A stretch of DNA of 64,000 bases from Seohaeicola saemankumensis (GTDB lineage Bacteria; Pseudomonadota; Alphaproteobacteria; Rhodobacterales; Rhodobacteraceae): positions 620,001 through 684,000 of the forward strand of contig NZ_JAIUZI010000001.1 of the NCBI RefSeq assembly GCF_020171285.1. Direction: 5' to 3'. Position numbers and translations under genes: made by a program. Numbering within the stretch: position 1 is the first letter of the stretch; each line of letters begins with the position of its first letter. Positions 11,218 to 20,187 of the stretch are shown one piece after another. The notes beneath the pieces were generated by a model. That model did no database searches and had not been told where the DNA came from. It saw nothing but the letters and a program-made list of their open reading frames with translations.

Positions 11218-11940
11218 ATGACCGAACCGGCGCAGGACTGGAAGATCGCCGCCGACCACCCGGCGGCCGGGCTGGTGACCGAGGCCTATCGCGCCTTTGC
11301 CGGGCCGCCGCCCGAGACCCTGGCGGTCTGCACCTGCTGCGGCCTGTCCGAGGCGGCGCAGCGGAACATGCGGATCAAGCCGGCACAAGCCATCACACGG
11401 GCCGAGATCGAAGACTGGTTCGCCTCCGCCGCCGACGCAACCTATCTCGCCGACGCCGCCCGCCACCTGCTGCCCCGGCTGATCGAGGCGCTCGCCGCCG
11501 GCGCGTGCCACCCCACCGCGCCAGAGCTGTTCCTGGAGCGCAGCCGGGCCGCAGAACACGCGCTCTGGACACCGGCGCAACGGCAGGTGCTCGACCGGTT
11601 CCAGCGCTGGTACCTCGCCCGGGCCGACTGGCCGGACGGGGTGCAACTGAACAGTGTGCTGTGTCTGTTCGTTCTGGCCGGCTGGCCGCTGGACGAGCTC
11701 GAGGCGCAAGTCCTGACGCTGCCCGACGCGGACATCGTCGCTCGCCTGTGGCAGGGGAAAGACAGGCTCCGGGACCACCCCGCGTTCTGGCCAAAGGGAA
11801 TGCGCCCGCCGTCCTATCTCGACACACAGGCGCTGCGCGACCGGCTCTATGCCGTGATCCTGTCGGAAACACTGCCCGAGACCGTGATCCAGCAGGCGCT
11901 GGAACTGGACGAACGGCTCGACGCCCCGGGACCCCGCTGA
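11218..11940 (+). CDS. Conserved hypothetical protein with CTCC motif
   Basis: The 240-residue protein was not recognised. It is soluble, rich in Ala, Arg and Leu, and predicted mostly helical. A CTCC motif lies near residue 39 (LAVCTCCGLSE), which could bind metal. Trp-rich stretches occur at RFQRWYLARADWPDGVQLN and in the region before KGMRPPSYLDTQALRDRLYAVI. It begins 13 bases after the second lrp gene and has normal coding character for this genome, so it is probably real and part of the same transcript. Confidence 0.65.
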   Translation: MTEPAQDWKIAADHPAAGLVTEAYRAFAGPPPETLAVCTCCGLSEAAQRNMRIKPAQAITRAEIEDWFASAADATYLADAARHLLPRLIEALAAGACHPTAPELFLERSRAAEHALWTPAQRQVLDRFQRWYLARADWPDGVQLNSVLCLFVLAGWPLDELEAQVLTLPDADIVARLWQGKDRLRDHPAFWPKGMRPPSYLDTQALRDRLYAVILSETLPETVIQQALELDERLDAPGPR

Positions 11941-12008
11941 CCTGCCAACAGGCTTTGCCAAGGATCGGGCCGCGCGATAGGGTGTGCCAAATCAACGGAG
12001 ATCCGCCC

Positions 12009-13136
12009 ATGCCCGCGCTTTTGAACACCGTCGATCCCGATGGGCTCGAAGAATTCTCGGTCGTCTTCACCGACCGCTCGCTCAACCACATGTCGCAGAG
12101 CTTCCAGCAGGTGATGCGCGACATCGACGCCCTGCTGCGCGAGGTCTATGGCGCCGAGGCGACCGCGCTGGTCCCCGGTGGCGGCACCTACGCGATGGAG
12201 GCGGTCGCCCGCCAGTTCGCCAGGGGCCAGGACGTGCTGGTGGTGCGCAACGGATGGTTTTCCTACCGCTGGAGCCAGATCATCGAGACCGGCGGCATCT
12301 CCGCCCGCGCCACGGTGATGAAGGCGCGCCAGACCGGCAACACTACGCCCGCCCCCTTTGCGCCCGCCCCGATCGAGGACGTGGTGGCCACCATCCGCGC
12401 CGAGAAACCCGGTGTCGTCTTTGCCCCCCACGTGGAAACCGCCGCCGGAGTGATCCTGCCCGACGATTACGTGACGCAACTGGCCGAGGCCGCCCACGAG
12501 GTTGGCGCGCTGATGGTGCTCGACTGCATCGCCAGCGGCGCGATCTGGGTCGACATGAAGGCCACCGGCGTCGACGTGCTGATCTCCGCCCCGCAAAAGG
12601 GCTGGTCGGCCTCGCCCTCGGCCGGGCTGGTGATGCTCTCGGCGCGCGCCCTGGCGCGGCTGGAGGAAACCACCTCGGACAGCTTTGCCATCGATTTGAA
12701 GAAATGGCGCGACATCATGGCGGCCTATACCGGAGGCGGCCACGCCTATCATGCAACCATGCCCACCGATGCGCTGCGGGTGTTCCGTGACACGATGGTG
12801 GAAACCCGCGACTACGGGTTCGACAAGCTGAAACAGGCGCAGTGGGATCTCGGCAACCGCACCCGCGCGCTGCTGGCGGAAAAGGGCGTCAAATCGGTCG
12901 CCGCCGAAGGCTTCGGCGCGCCCGGCGTGGTGGTCAGCTATACCGACGACCCCGAGATCCAGACCGGCAAGAAATTTGCCGCCCTCGGCACCCAGATCGC
13001 CGCCGGCGTGCCGCTGCAATGTGACGAACCCGCCGACTTCCGCACCTTCCGTCTCGGCCTCTTCGGCCTCGACAAGCTCTACGACGTCGACGCCACCCTG
13101 GCCCGGCTGCGGCGCGTCCTCGACCAGGTTCTCTGA
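12009..13136 (+). CDS. Class V aminotransferase (alanine/serine-glyoxylate type)
   Basis: The 375-residue protein has the fold-type I aminotransferase layout of the alanine-glyoxylate/serine-glyoxylate/isocitrate-lyase-linked group. ALVPGGGTYAMEAVARQF binds cofactor phosphate. LDCIASGAIWVDMKATGVDVL holds the pyridine-binding Asp. SAPQKGWSASPSAGLVML has the PLP Lys. The ATG at 12009 has GGAG 8-11 bases upstream; the frame stays open further upstream to 11505 but that part overlaps the previous gene. Substrate pair uncertain. Confidence 0.85.
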   Translation: MPALLNTVDPDGLEEFSVVFTDRSLNHMSQSFQQVMRDIDALLREVYGAEATALVPGGGTYAMEAVARQFARGQDVLVVRNGWFSYRWSQIIETGGISARATVMKARQTGNTTPAPFAPAPIEDVVATIRAEKPGVVFAPHVETAAGVILPDDYVTQLAEAAHEVGALMVLDCIASGAIWVDMKATGVDVLISAPQKGWSASPSAGLVMLSARALARLEETTSDSFAIDLKKWRDIMAAYTGGGHAYHATMPTDALRVFRDTMVETRDYGFDKLKQAQWDLGNRTRALLAEKGVKSVAAEGFGAPGVVVSYTDDPEIQTGKKFAALGTQIAAGVPLQCDEPADFRTFRLGLFGLDKLYDVDATLARLRRVLDQVL

Positions 13137-13241
13137 CCCCGGCACACGGGCTCCCGCCCGGCCTCACGGCATCAAAGATGCCCCTCGCCCCGTTGGGCCC
13201 GGCAGCGCGCGGGTAAACCCACGCGCTGCGCCCGCGCGTCC

Positions 13242-13266
13242 TTTCATCTCTTTGACCAATACTCCG
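13242..13266 (-). repeat. Copy of the GGAGTATT/GATGAAA intergenic repeat
   Basis: On the minus strand the segment begins CGGAGTATTGG and ends AAAGAGATGAAA, closely matching the element at 1096-1120. It sits in the gap between two convergent genes (13137-13302), next to a GC-rich hairpin, GGGGCTCTGCCCC, on the same strand. Confidence 0.6.
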
Positions 13267-13302
13267 GGGTCCGGGGCAGAGCCCCGGTCCTGCGGCCTGC
13301 GT

Positions 13303-14499
13303 TCAGCGCACCCCGAGGCCCATCTGCATCAGCGTGCGCCGCACCGGGGCCAGCGAATAGAGAGCGTTCAGCCCCATCGCCCGCGCATCCCTCAGCGGGC
13401 GCGCCTCGGCCATCGACGCCCGGTTCAGCAGGTCGATGCCCTTGACCCGCAGCTTGACGTCGCGGATCCGGGCGTCGTGGTAGGCGTCCAGCATCTGCCG
13501 GTCCCCCAGGCCTCCGGGGCGCGCCACGGCCAGATCCAGCAGGCAGCGCAGGTCGCGCAGCGACATGTTCAGGCCCTGCGCCCCGATCGGCGGCACCACA
13601 TGGGCGGCCTCGGCGATCAGCGCCAGCCGTTCGCCCGACAGCCGGTCCGCCGACTGGCTGATGATCGGCCAGAGGGTCCGGCGCGAGGCCAGCGTCAGCG
13701 GGCCAAAAAGTCCGCAGGACCGTTCCGTCATCGCCGCCTCGAATTCCGCAGGCTCCAGCGCCAGCAGCTCCATCGCGCGCGGCCCGCGTTCCATCCACAC
13801 CACGGCCGATGACGGCCGCCCCTGCCAGTCGGGCAGCGGCACCAGCGTGAACGGCCCGCCCGAGCGGTGGATCTCGGTCGAGACGTTGTCATGCGCAATC
13901 GGGTGGGTCACGGCAAAGGCCAGCGCCTTCTGCCCGTAGCGCATCGTGTGCACGCCGATGCCCGCCGCCTGCCGCATCGGCGAATTGCGCCCGTCGGCGG
14001 CCACCACCAGCCGGGCCCGCACGCGGCTGCCGTCGCTCAGCCCAACGCGCGCCTCGGCCTCGCGGGTGAACAGGCTGTCGGTGCCGGTACCGGGGCGGAA
14101 ATCCACGCTGTCCAGCTCGGCCAGCCGCGCCACCATCTCGCGCCGCAACAGCCAGTTGGGCAGGTTCCAGCCAAAGGGCTTGCCCGAAATATCGGCGGCA
14201 TCGAAATCCTTGACGATGCGCGGCTCGGCCGCATCGCCGCCCGCGTCCACAATGCGCATCACCTGCAGCGGCGCGGCATGGTTGTCCAGCCGCGCCCACA
14301 GCCCGCAGGCCTCCAGCAACTCCTGCGCCGGTTGCAGGAACGCGGTGGTGCGCAGGTCCGACCCGTCCACGTCGCGTTCGGTGACCGGCGGGGCCGGGTC
14401 GACACAGATCACCCGAAACCCGGCATGACCAAAGGCCGCGGCGGCGCACAACCCGGCGATGCCGCCGCCGGAAATCAGGATATCGCAGGTCTCGGACAT
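13303..14499 (-). CDS. UbiH/UbiF/COQ6-family FAD monooxygenase
   Basis: The 398-residue flavoprotein has the N-terminal FAD motif DILISGGGIAGLCAAAAFGHAGF, the central DG motif RARLVVAADGRNSPMRQ, and the second FAD site ERLALIAEAAHVVPPIGAQGLNM. Family members hydroxylate the ubiquinone ring at the membrane. The usual GDAAH is AEAAH here, a mild change. The stretch near the C-terminus (DVKLRVKGIDLLNRAS) is typical. Which ring position it oxidises cannot be told from sequence. Confidence 0.85.
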   Translation of the reverse strand: MSETCDILISGGGIAGLCAAAAFGHAGFRVICVDPAPPVTERDVDGSDLRTTAFLQPAQELLEACGLWARLDNHAAPLQVMRIVDAGGDAAEPRIVKDFDAADISGKPFGWNLPNWLLRREMVARLAELDSVDFRPGTGTDSLFTREAEARVGLSDGSRVRARLVVAADGRNSPMRQAAGIGVHTMRYGQKALAFAVTHPIAHDNVSTEIHRSGGPFTLVPLPDWQGRPSSAVVWMERGPRAMELLALEPAEFEAAMTERSCGLFGPLTLASRRTLWPIISQSADRLSGERLALIAEAAHVVPPIGAQGLNMSLRDLRCLLDLAVARPGGLGDRQMLDAYHDARIRDVKLRVKGIDLLNRASMAEARPLRDARAMGLNALYSLAPVRRTLMQMGLGVR

Positions 14500-14571
14500 G
14501 TCTTGGCCTTTCCTTCAGCCCCCGCAGTTACGCCCTGCGCCCCCCGAATGACAAGCCGCTTTGCCGTCGCA

Positions 14572-14823
14572 TCACCCGGCCGCCATCACCGTCAGCAACA
14601 CCAGCATCAGCGGCGCCAGACCCACCGCCGGCAGGTACAGCCCCGGGACGCCGAACAGCAGGATGCAGCAGCCCCACAGGCTGACAAAGGCCAGCGCCGC
14701 GTGCAGCAGGTTGTCCTCGGCGCCATAGGCGACCTCCTTGCCGATCCGGCCAAGGATCGGAATGGCAAAAACCAGACGCTGCCACAGGGGCAGGCGGTCG
14801 GGCAGGGTATAGGCAGAACTCAT
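14572..14823 (-). CDS. Small membrane protein, function unknown
   Basis: The 83-residue protein has two hydrophobic segments (about 34-52 and 56-81) after a short amphipathic start. A strong AGGAG ribosome site precedes the ATG. It lies upstream of the UbiH-type gene on the same strand. An overlapping minus frame (14528-14785) encodes an Arg-rich shadow and is not called. Confidence 0.6.
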   Translation of the reverse strand: MSSAYTLPDRLPLWQRLVFAIPILGRIGKEVAYGAEDNLLHAALAFVSLWGCCILLFGVPGLYLPAVGLAPLMLVLLTVMAAG

Positions 14824-14945
14824 CGCGCGGCTCCTTTCTGTCGCGGTCTCTCCGACATATAGGGCGGCGGCCGCAACCGTTCAGGTGCAGGGTGTCGCAG
14901 GTCCGCGCTGCGCTGAACGCGGCGCGACCACGCCCGACCGGGCCG

Positions 14946-15587
14946 TCACAGCTGCGACAGAAAGGCGGTCAGATCGTCGGTATGGTGGTGGATGTGGTCT
15001 GCATCATGCGGCTCGGGCGCGACATGCACCGTGCGCATCCCCATCTCGTGCGGCGCGGCCAGATTGCGCGGGTCGTCTTCGAACATCGCGGCGGCGGCGG
15101 TGTCGACCCCGGCCTGTTCGAAAATGGATTCAAAGGCCGCGCGCTCGGGTTTGGGCCGGAATTCGGCATGTTCCACGCCATAGATCGCGTCGAACAGCCC
15201 GGCCAGCCCGCGCGCCTCCAGCACCCGTTCGGCATAGGGCGCGGTGCCATTGGTATAGACGATGCGCCGTCCCGGCAGCCGGGCGATATGCGCGGCCAGG
15301 TCGCTGTCCCGCTCCAGGTGCGCCAGCGATATGTCATGCACATGGGTCAGATAGGGCGTCGGATCCACGTCATGTTCGCGCATCAGCCCGGCCAGCGTGG
15401 TGCCATAGGCCGCCCAGTAATGCCGGCGCAGCCGGTCGGCCTCGGCATGGTCCACGCCCAGCGAGGCCATGACATAGGCGGTCATCCGCACTTCGATCTG
15501 GTCGAACAGGCGGGCCTGGGGCGGATAGAGGGTGTTGTCGAGGTCGAACACCCAGTGTTCCACATGGGCAAAGGCGTCTTTTACCAT
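14946..15587 (-). CDS. HAD-superfamily pyrimidine 5'-nucleotidase
   Basis: The 213-residue protein has HAD motif I as WVFDLDNTLYPP, motif II near RIVYTNGTAPYAERVL, a Lys in FRPKPERAAF, and motif III as AMFEDDPRNLAAPHEMG. The pattern DLDNTLYP and the size match the pyrimidine 5'-nucleotidase (SDT1-like) branch, which dephosphorylates UMP/CMP or damaged nucleotides. The C-terminus has a His cluster (HDADHIHHHTDD). Confidence 0.85.
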   Translation of the reverse strand: MVKDAFAHVEHWVFDLDNTLYPPQARLFDQIEVRMTAYVMASLGVDHAEADRLRRHYWAAYGTTLAGLMREHDVDPTPYLTHVHDISLAHLERDSDLAAHIARLPGRRIVYTNGTAPYAERVLEARGLAGLFDAIYGVEHAEFRPKPERAAFESIFEQAGVDTAAAAMFEDDPRNLAAPHEMGMRTVHVAPEPHDADHIHHHTDDLTAFLSQL

Positions 15588-15690
15588 GGCATCGGTCTAG
15601 GCCAGCCTTGCCGCCGATTCAATGCCGGGGTTGATCAAAAACCACGGGCGGCGGTAGACAGGTGCGCACAGGGAGGCCGCACGCCGCACA

Positions 15691-16344
15691 ATGAACCAGA
15701 ACAAACATCCGCAAAAAGACGCCTATCACCTGATCCTCGAGGCGATCGACATGGGGCTTTACAAGCCCGGCGACCGGCTGGTCGAAAGCGAACTGGCCGA
15801 CCGGTTCGGCATGTCGCGCACGCCGATCCGCGAGGCCTTGCAACGGCTCGAGACCCAGTCGCTGCTGGAACGCGACGGCCGCTCGCTGATCGTGGCGACG
15901 CTGGATCACAACCAGATGGCCGAGCTTTACGTTGTCCGGCGCGAGCTGGAAGGGCTGGCCGCCCGGCTGGCCGCGCGCCACGCCACCGACGAAGAGGTCC
16001 GCGTGCTGCAAGAGATGGTCACCGCCGACGATGCGCTGGTCGGCGACCCGGTGGCGCTCAGCCGCGCCAACCGGCGGTTTCACAAGCAGATCCACCTGGC
16101 CTCGCACAACCGCTACCTGGTGCAGCAGCTGGACCTCGTGCACCGGACCATGGCGCTGATGGCGACCACCTCGCTGGCCGCGCAGGGCAGGGGCGAAATC
16201 GCCCAGGGCGAACATGCCGGCATCGTCGCCGCCATACAGGCGCGCGATGGCGAGGCCGCCGAGGCGGCACTCAAGGATCACATCTCGATCGCCTTCATGA
16301 CCCGGCTGAAACAGGACGCCCGCCAGCGCGAACGCAACAGCTAG
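15691..16344 (+). CDS. GntR-family regulator, FadR/FCD type
   Basis: The 217-residue protein has an N-terminal winged helix (GDRLVESELADRFGMSRTPIREALQRLETQ) and an all-helical FCD effector domain with the metal-site residues in ANRRFHKQIHLASHNRYL and EHAGIVAAIQARDGEAAEAALKDHI. Such regulators sense small carboxylates or amino-acid-related acids. The target is not evident because the flanking genes are unrelated. Confidence 0.88.
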   Translation: MNQNKHPQKDAYHLILEAIDMGLYKPGDRLVESELADRFGMSRTPIREALQRLETQSLLERDGRSLIVATLDHNQMAELYVVRRELEGLAARLAARHATDEEVRVLQEMVTADDALVGDPVALSRANRRFHKQIHLASHNRYLVQQLDLVHRTMALMATTSLAAQGRGEIAQGEHAGIVAAIQARDGEAAEAALKDHISIAFMTRLKQDARQRERNS

Positions 16345-16372
16345 GGCGCTTCGGGCACGATCCCACGGCCGG

Positions 16373-18253
16373 TCAGGTGCCGGGTTTCTCTGCCGGGGCG
16401 TGGCCGTGCTGGGTCTTGTCCCAGTAGAACGGGCGCACCACCAGCTCGTACAGCGCCTTGTAGGCCGCCAGCACCCCCAGCGGCAGGTACAGCATCATCG
16501 TCGGCACCCAGGGCAGCAGGAACCGCCGCTGCGCCGCCGACACCGCCACCGCGCCGATGGCGAAATTCAGCGCCTCGGCGCCCAGGAACAGCTTGATCAT
16601 CACCGCCAGCATCCAGCCCGGCAGCACCGCCTCGATCGGGTGGTAGAGGCCAAAGACCGACACCCACAGCGACCAGATCAGCGGCGCCAAGAGGAATTGC
16701 CCCAGCGTGCCGAGGAAGAACGCCTGCACGCCAAAGAACCGCCAGCCGCCCAGGTCCGACAACAGCCGCAGAGGGTGGCGCATGTGCACCAGATAGGTCA
16801 CCATGAACCCCTTCAGCCAGCGCGAGCGCTGCTTGACCCAGGGCCAGGCGCGGCAGTTGGCCTCTTCAAAGGTGACGGTCTCGATCATCTCGGTGCGGTA
16901 TCCCGCGCGGCACAGCCTGACGCCCAGGTCGGCATCCTCGGTCACGTTGTGGGCGTCCCAGCCGCCCAGCTCCTCCAGCACATCCCGGCGAAAGAACAGC
17001 GTCGTGCCGCCCAGCGGCACCACCAGCCCCATCCGGGCGATGCCGGGCAGCACGATGCGGAACCAGCTGGCGTACTCGATCGAGAAACAGCGCGCCCGCC
17101 AGTTGGTGCGCGGGTTGTAGAAATCCAGGATCCCCTGCAGACAGACCACATCCTCGTCCACGGCGGCAAAGCGTGCCGCCACCTGCTCCAGCTGATCGGA
17201 CACCGGCGCGTCCTCGGCATCCCAGACCCCGACGATATCGCCCCGGCAGAAATCCAGCGTGTAATTCATCGCCCGCGGCTTGGTGGTCAGCCCGCCATGG
17301 GCCGGCACCTCGATCACCCGCATCCACGGCGGCAGATCGCTGCGCGCCAGCGCCTCGCGGGTGACCGTGTCATGTTCCTCCAGCACCAGGATCACGTCCA
17401 GCAGCGCCTTGGGATAGCTCAGCCGCCCCAGCCGCCGCACCAGCGCCCCGGCGATCTCGCGCTCGCGGTACAGCGGCACCAGCATCGAGATCTTGGGCAG
17501 CCGGACCGGGGCAGGCGCCGCCGCCGGGTGCGGCGCCGACAACAGCGAGGGGCTGAGCACATGCGACACGAAGCCGGACAGTTTCAGCGTGGCAAACAGC
17601 ATCAGCGTCACCACCGAAAAAACGGCCAGCACCACCAGGGCGACATCGGGCCGGCCTGCCAAAAGCCCCAGACCCAGCAGCCCCAGCGCCGCCAGCGGCA
17701 GCCGGTTCGACGGGGTCCAGCCCCGGCAGCTGAATTCGGCGGGAACGCGGGTGCTGGCGCCCTCCGCCAGCTCTCCGGCATAGCGCTCCGCCAGCGCCGC
17801 CATGATCCGGGCCTCCGGGGCCAGCACCGCGATGGCCTCGATCTCGTTCTCGCGCAGCAGGTCGGCGACCGCGTCAAACCGGTCGGGCCGGGCGGTCGCC
17901 ACCAGCACAAAGGGTCCCAGCCGGGCCCAGGGGATCACCCGGTGCCGCATCCAGAAATCACCGGGCATCCCGCCGGTCAGAACCGGGTCGGGCGGCTGGG
18001 CGGAAAAATCGGCGATCTGCAGGCCGAACTGCCCGGCCAGCGCCGTCATCACGTCCTCGGGGGTCGCCCAGCCTTCGGACACCAGGATCTCGCCGATCGG
18101 TGCGCCCAGCCGGGCCTGCATTTTCAGCGCGCGCACCAGCTGGTCCTGGGTGATGACGCCGGCCTCGACCAGGCAACGGCCAAGCGGCTGCCGCCGGCCG
18201 CCGTCAACGGGCGCCAGTCGCGGGGCGGTCAGCCTGACTAATGGATCGCTCAT
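16373..18253 (-). CDS. Membrane glycosyltransferase GT2 with N-terminal MshEN/GspE_N domain
   Basis: The 626-residue protein joins two modules. Residues about 20-170 resemble the MshEN (GspE_N) domain, which in other proteins binds c-di-GMP (LGRCLVEAGVITQDQLVRALKMQ, then IGEILVSEGWATPEDVMTALAGQFGLQ). After a two-helix membrane hairpin (about 190-235) comes a processive GT2 domain: SMLVPLYRERE, VWDAEDAP (DxD), VTEDADLGVRL and KQRSRWLKGF (QxxRW). Three or more helices follow. It probably makes an exported polysaccharide. CtrA half-sites lie 47-73 bases upstream. Confidence 0.85.
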   Translation of the reverse strand: MSDPLVRLTAPRLAPVDGGRRQPLGRCLVEAGVITQDQLVRALKMQARLGAPIGEILVSEGWATPEDVMTALAGQFGLQIADFSAQPPDPVLTGGMPGDFWMRHRVIPWARLGPFVLVATARPDRFDAVADLLRENEIEAIAVLAPEARIMAALAERYAGELAEGASTRVPAEFSCRGWTPSNRLPLAALGLLGLGLLAGRPDVALVVLAVFSVVTLMLFATLKLSGFVSHVLSPSLLSAPHPAAAPAPVRLPKISMLVPLYREREIAGALVRRLGRLSYPKALLDVILVLEEHDTVTREALARSDLPPWMRVIEVPAHGGLTTKPRAMNYTLDFCRGDIVGVWDAEDAPVSDQLEQVAARFAAVDEDVVCLQGILDFYNPRTNWRARCFSIEYASWFRIVLPGIARMGLVVPLGGTTLFFRRDVLEELGGWDAHNVTEDADLGVRLCRAGYRTEMIETVTFEEANCRAWPWVKQRSRWLKGFMVTYLVHMRHPLRLLSDLGGWRFFGVQAFFLGTLGQFLLAPLIWSLWVSVFGLYHPIEAVLPGWMLAVMIKLFLGAEALNFAIGAVAVSAAQRRFLLPWVPTMMLYLPLGVLAAYKALYELVVRPFYWDKTQHGHAPAEKPGT

Positions 18254-18299
18254 CCCGTGGCTCCGGCGCAGGTGCAGCCTTCAGCCTTTCGGAACGAGG

Positions 18300-18326
18300 T
18301 TAACGCCCGGTTAACGGACTGTTAAC
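18300..18326 (-). promoter_or_regulatory. Triple TTAA array, candidate CtrA binding site
   Basis: TTAAC occurs at 18300, 18311 and 18322, each separated by 7 bases from the next TTAA, so two overlapping TTAA-N7-TTAAC CtrA sites are present in one 27-base stretch. The array lies in the 90-base gap between carA (ending 18344) and the start of the MshEN-GT2 gene (18253). CtrA is the cell-cycle and motility regulator of alphaproteobacteria. Occupancy is inference. Confidence 0.65.
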
Positions 18327-18343
18327 AGGGTAAAATTTTCGCC

Positions 18344-19510
18344 TCAGGCCAGCGCTTTTCGCTGTTCCATCGCCTCGGCGAACCGTTCGAACAGGTAAAA
18401 GCTGTCCTGCGGGCCGGGGCTGGCCTCGGGGTGGTGCTGCACCGACCAGACCGGGCGGTCGGTCATGCGGATGCCGCAGTTCGACCCGTCGAACAGCGAC
18501 TGGTGTGTTTCGACCACGCCTTCGGGCAGGGTCTGGGCATCGACCGCGAACCCGTGGTTCATCGAGGTGATCTCGACCTTGCCTGTGTCCAGCTCCTTGA
18601 CCGGATGGTTGGCGCCATGGTGGCCGTGGTTCATCTTGACCGTCTTCGCCCCCAGCGCCAGCGCCAGCATCTGGTGACCCAGGCAGATGCCGAACACAGG
18701 CAGGTCGGTCTTGTCCAGAATCTCGCGGATCATCGGCACCGCATATGCGCCTGTCGCCGCCGGGTCGCCCGGACCGTTCGACAGGAACACCCCGTCAGGA
18801 TCATGCGCCAGCACCTCTTCCGCCGTCGCTGTCGCCGGCAGCACCGTGACATCGCAGCCCGCGCTGGCCAGGCAGCGCAGGATGTTGCGCTTGGCGCCAT
18901 AGTCCACCGCCACCACCTTGTGGCGCGGCGCCTCCTGCCGGCTATAGCCCTCGGGCCAGGCCCATCGCATCTCGTCCCAGCGATAGGACTGCGCACAGGT
19001 GACGTCCTTGGCCAGGTCCATACCCTCCAACCCGGCAAAGCCGCGCGCGGCGGCCACCAGCGCGGCAATGTCGAAATTGCCCTCGGGGTCATGGGCCAGC
19101 GCCACATGCGGCGCGCCCTGCTGGCGGATCGCGCGGGTCAGACGCCGGGTGTCGACGCCGCCGATGGCGATGCGGCCACGCCGCTCCAGCCAGGATTTCA
19201 GCTCTTCGGTCGCGCGCCAGTTGCTGGCCAGCGTCGGATCCCACTTCACCACCATGCCGTCGGCGACCGGGTCGCCGGTCTCGTCATCGTCGGGGTTCAC
19301 GCCCACGTTGCCGATGTGCGGAAAGGTAAAGGTCACGATCTGCCCGGCATAGGACGGGTCTGTCATGATCTCCTGGTAACCGGTCATCGCGGTGTTGAAA
19401 CACAGCTCCGCCACCGTCTGCCCGGTGGCGCCGAACCCGATGCCATAGAAGATGGTGCCATCGGCAAGCGCGAGGCAGGCGGTGGGCTTGGGCTGGGCGG
19501 TCTGGGCCAT
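18344..19510 (-). CDS. carA: Carbamoyl-phosphate synthase small subunit
   Basis: The 388-residue glutaminase subunit releases ammonia from glutamine for carbamoyl phosphate, feeding arginine and pyrimidine synthesis. It has the N-terminal CPSase domain (LALADGTIFYGIGFG, FNTAMTGYQEIMTDPSYAGQIV) and a class I glutamine amidotransferase: PVFGICLGHQMLALALG (nucleophile Cys) and VQHHPEASPGP (His, Glu). The start at 19510 fits homologues; an upstream in-frame ATG at 19540 adds ten residues. The gene diverges from the YqeY gene. Confidence 0.96.
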   Translation of the reverse strand: MAQTAQPKPTACLALADGTIFYGIGFGATGQTVAELCFNTAMTGYQEIMTDPSYAGQIVTFTFPHIGNVGVNPDDDETGDPVADGMVVKWDPTLASNWRATEELKSWLERRGRIAIGGVDTRRLTRAIRQQGAPHVALAHDPEGNFDIAALVAAARGFAGLEGMDLAKDVTCAQSYRWDEMRWAWPEGYSRQEAPRHKVVAVDYGAKRNILRCLASAGCDVTVLPATATAEEVLAHDPDGVFLSNGPGDPAATGAYAVPMIREILDKTDLPVFGICLGHQMLALALGAKTVKMNHGHHGANHPVKELDTGKVEITSMNHGFAVDAQTLPEGVVETHQSLFDGSNCGIRMTDRPVWSVQHHPEASPGPQDSFYLFERFAEAMEQRKALA

Positions 19511-19631
19511 GACACGACTCTCTTCTTGCGACAAATTCAAGGATACCTAAGGGGCGCGGCGGGCTGGGTCAAGTCTGCTCAAATTTTCGGACATTGTTGT
19601 TTTTCAGTGACTTAGGAGGTGGTGGGGGTGG

Positions 19632-19660
19632 TTGCCTGAAATAGGTGTTTTAGTTATGGT
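19632..19660 (+). promoter_or_regulatory. Possible sigma-70 promoter for the YqeY gene
   Basis: TTGCCT (19632-19637) and TATGGT (19655-19660) are 17 bases apart, 38 bases before the YqeY start at 19698. The gap between divergent carA and this gene (19511-19697) holds nothing else I recognise. The boxes are close to but not at consensus. Confidence 0.35.
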
Positions 19661-19697
19661 CCAAAACTCAACGCTCCATGGGGATGGGCCAGAACAG

Positions 19698-20171
19698 ATG
19701 GACATGCGCGATCGGGTCAATGTGGCCCTGAAACAGGCGATGAAGGAAAAGGCGGCCGCCCGGCTGTCGACCCTGCGGCTGATCAACGCGGCGATCAAGG
19801 ACAAGGATATCGCCGCCCGCGGCGAGGGGAACGAGTCCGGCGTCGGTGACGCCGAAGTCCTCGCGATCCTTGGGAAAATGACCAAGCAGCGGCAGGAAAG
19901 CGCGCGCACCTACGAAGAGGGCGGGCGGCTCGACCTGGCCGAACGCGAACGCGAGGAAATCGAGGTGATCGCCGAATTCCTGCCCCGCCAGCTGGACCAG
20001 GACCAGGTGGTCGTCGCGATCTCGAAAGCGGTGGAAAACACCGGCGCCGAATCGATTCGCGACATGGGCAAGGTGATGGCCGAGCTCAAGACGCGCTATA
20101 CCGGCCAGATGGATTTCGGCAAGGTCGGCCCGCTGGTCAAGACCCAGCTCTGCGCCCGCTCCGCCGGCTGA
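19698..20171 (+). CDS. GatB/YqeY-domain protein
   Basis: The 157-residue protein matches the YqeY family, related to the tRNA-binding tail domain of GatB. Typical blocks are LKQAMKEKAAARLSTLRLINAAIKDKDI, ILGKMTKQRQESARTYEEGGRLDLA, IEVIAEFLPRQL and RDMGKVMAELKTRY. The start at 19698 is preferred because the frame before it (from 19632) runs over the likely promoter. The molecular job is not settled in any organism; amidotransferase-like tRNA contact is the usual guess. Confidence 0.88.
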   Translation: MDMRDRVNVALKQAMKEKAAARLSTLRLINAAIKDKDIAARGEGNESGVGDAEVLAILGKMTKQRQESARTYEEGGRLDLAEREREEIEVIAEFLPRQLDQDQVVVAISKAVENTGAESIRDMGKVMAELKTRYTGQMDFGKVGPLVKTQLCARSAG

Positions 20172-20187
20172 CCCCGCTCTGACGAAC

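Noticed and set aside
16400..18241. 613-residue plus-strand frame
   Set aside because: It is antisense to the MshEN-GT2 gene and has the His/Gln/Arg-rich composition of a shadow.
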